Of a stretch of 13,360 nucleotides of DNA, positions 12,386 to 13,360 are shown in pieces. The position numbers and the translations under genes were made by a program. Every line of letters begins with the position of its first letter. The stretch's first letter is position 1. The notes under the pieces were generated by a model, which did no database searches, had not been told where the DNA came from, and saw only the letters and a list, made by a program, of their open reading frames with translations. Location: assembly GCA_031969915.1 (NCBI GenBank), contig DALYJJ010000157.1:1-13360 (forward strand), written 5' to 3'. The stretch comes from DALYJJ01 sp031969915 (lineage in GTDB: Bacteria; Acidobacteriota; Terriglobia; Bryobacterales; Bryobacteraceae).

Positions 12386-12892
12386 TCCGCGCCAATTTCA
12401 GGTGAGTGTGAGCTTTTTCGCCGGGCCGGATTGTGTCCCGCGTCTCGCTGATGTAGGATCAACACATCCGTTCGTCGGCCTAGAAATTGAAAGGGCCGCC
12501 CGCGCTACTTTTAGCCAAGACACGCAGGCGACCCGGTACAACAAGATGCCTGTAGCCTACCACAACCGGGCCCCCAAAACGAGCCTCAGGTGCGTAGCTC
12601 AGTTCAACACCCGATGGTTGCTCAGAGTGCCTTGCCAGACGCGCTCGGGCTCTCGCGGGTATGAATCCATACCTAACTATCCGTTATCAGCAGTGCTCGA
12701 CGCCGCCGCTGCACGCCGTGGCCGCCTTTGCCCGAGCCTCATGGGTGGCTCACCAAATGCGCCACCCCACTGCCCAAAACGCATGGGCAACCGTTTTCTG
12801 CGGCGGCTGCGAGAACCGAAGGTCATCCTCCCTCCTCCATTTCGCGGCTTGGGAGTATTAAGGCTTTTCCCCATCTTGACGATGAGTTGGGC
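12386..12892. other. about 500 bp without a convincing gene
   Basis: The stretch is less G+C-biased than the rest and every open frame in it has erratic composition. Visible items are a short tRNA-like 5' motif GGTGCGTAGCTCAGTT (12589-12604) without a matching 3' acceptor strand, and a 6-bp hairpin GGTATG-AATC-CATACC (12658-12673). It may hold decayed genes, a non-coding RNA, or the regulatory region of the next gene. Nothing here is strong enough to name. Confidence 0.5.
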
Positions 12893-13138
12893 ATGAAGAC
12901 GAGTCATCCGTTCGAAACCGCCCTGGATCGCATGACAGGATGCCTCCAGGGCCTCGGCGCGACGGACATACGGCCCCACGTGGACAACGATGCGGCGACC
13001 GCGACGTTTGAGGGCCTCTACGACGGCGAGCCCTTCATCTACAAGCTGACCGGCAGCGATCTCCGGACGGCCGAACACGGCTGCCAGGGAGATTGGGACG
13101 CACTGCGGCGCAGGATGCAGGCAACCTGGCCCACATAG
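12893..13138 (+). CDS. small hypothetical protein (81 aa)
   Basis: ATG 12893 opens an 81-aa frame: an N-terminal helix (HPFETALDRMTGCLQGLGAT), a beta stretch (AATATFEGLYDGEPFIYKLT) and a C-terminal helix (CQGDWDALRRRMQATW). The composition is balanced, with no membrane segment. No strong ribosome site is seen, and upstream in-frame extension reads as noise, so this start is the best guess. It converges on the minus-strand gene at the window end. Family unknown; probably a host gene. Confidence 0.5.
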   Translation: MKTSHPFETALDRMTGCLQGLGATDIRPHVDNDAATATFEGLYDGEPFIYKLTGSDLRTAEHGCQGDWDALRRRMQATWPT

Positions 13139-13162
13139 GACGGGCCCGGCGACCCGGCCGAT

Positions 13163-13207
13163 AAAGAAAAAAAGGCCTGCTCCCGGCTGGAAGGACCGGA
13201 AGCAGGC
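13163..13207 (-). terminator. intrinsic terminator of the glycine-rich protein gene
   Basis: Read on the minus strand, the stem arms GCCTGCT (13207-13201) and AGCAGGC (13181-13175), extended inward by further G-C pairs, are followed directly by a run of seven Ts, a C and three Ts (13173-13163, nearly all A on the plus strand). It lies about 40 bases past the stop of the minus-strand gene and is a textbook Rho-independent terminator. Confidence 0.85.
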
Positions 13208-13247
13208 TCTGAGGGAAGAAGAACTTGTCGTGTCGCCAGGCGCGGGC

Positions 13248-13360
13248 TCAGCGGCTACGGCCGCCGCCGGAGTAGCCACCGCCGCCACGGGAACCGCCAC
13301 CGCCGGAGTAACCCCCACCGCCGCCGCGCGATCCGCCACCCATTGAACCCCCGCCGGAGT
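13248..13360 (-). CDS. C-terminus of a glycine-rich protein, probably RRM-type RNA-binding protein (cut by window edge)
   Basis: The visible 36 codons read a Gly-rich tail of repeated units such as SRGGGGGYSGGGG and GGGGYSGGGRSR before the TGA at 13250-13248. Small bacterial RNA-binding proteins with one RRM domain end in exactly this kind of Gly-Tyr-Ser-Arg tail, which adds RNA contacts and flexibility. The RRM itself would lie beyond the window, so the assignment rests on the tail only. Alternatives are another glycine-rich RNA chaperone or a DEAD-box helicase tail. A strong intrinsic terminator follows. This is most likely a chromosomal host gene. Confidence 0.6.
   Translation of the reverse strand, partial: SGGGSMGGGSRGGGGGYSGGGGSRGGGGYSGGGRSR

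Noticed and set aside
12589..12673. A complete tRNA gene
   Set aside because: The 5' motif is tRNA-like, but there is no T-arm with 7-base loop, no acceptor complement and no anticodon arm at the right distance.
12402..12896. Plus-strand frame of 164 codons
   Set aside because: Erratic composition, rare-residue clusters and no ribosome site or motif. It occupies a less GC-biased stretch that looks non-coding.
13255..13360. Microsatellite or CRISPR-like repeat array
   Set aside because: The GC-rich periodicity is explained by Gly codons of a glycine-rich protein tail read on the minus strand. There are no constant repeats with unique spacers.

Overview
The window is very G+C-rich bacterial DNA with tight ATGA start/stop overlaps and one scaffold gap (ten Ns, 9759-9768). 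Codon bias and remembered protein families suggest an Acidobacteriota-like soil or sediment bacterium, but that assignment is tentative. About 1-11,198 is one unidirectional plus-strand gene train with the content of an integrated virus. The right-hand ~2.2 kb looks like host or accessory DNA.

Layout. 1-2024: the tail of an unidentified gene with a probable frame break, then a run of small proteins, most with a membrane segment (358-843, 849-1118, 1342-1731, 1734-2024). 2027-2977: a ParB-fold protein with a second conserved-looking domain. 2988-3719: a protein with a very basic N-terminal tail carrying five Asn-Pro motifs, then hydrophobic segments. 3787-6153: probable capsid genes, namely a 193-aa candidate major capsid protein, a 140-aa beta-rich protein, a small membrane/coiled-coil protein and a 342-aa two-domain protein whose first half resembles the 140-aa protein. 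6153-7648: a tandem pair of paralogous signal-peptide proteins, the second with an extra lectin-like domain. 7645-8319: a holin-like membrane protein and an unknown. 8417-8860: a third signal-peptide protein. 8873-9524: a tiny ORF and a lysozyme/transglycosylase-like gene whose C-terminal membrane segment lies in another frame. 9527-11198: a Cys-rich putative regulator split by the gap, an HNH endonuclease and a serine recombinase. Then, on the minus strand, a PIN-domain toxin with its 55-aa antitoxin (11186-11745); a plus-strand hypothetical (11816-12385); about 500 bp without a convincing gene; an 81-aa hypothetical (12893-13138); and, on the minus strand, the terminator and glycine-rich C-terminus of what is probably an RNA-binding protein cut by the window edge.

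Interpretation. I see no large terminase, portal, tape-measure or tail-tube gene. Instead there are beta-sandwich capsid candidates, many small membrane proteins, a potentially membrane-anchored lytic enzyme and lectin-like spike candidates. That combination fits a tailless, internal-membrane virus (PRD1/PM2/P23-77-like architecture) integrated in the chromosome, and I cannot match it to a described virus. The capsid assignment rests on sequence pattern only. A packaging ATPase, the strongest test, would have to lie upstream of the window. The signal peptides on spike candidates do not fit easily and keep a non-viral surface structure possible.
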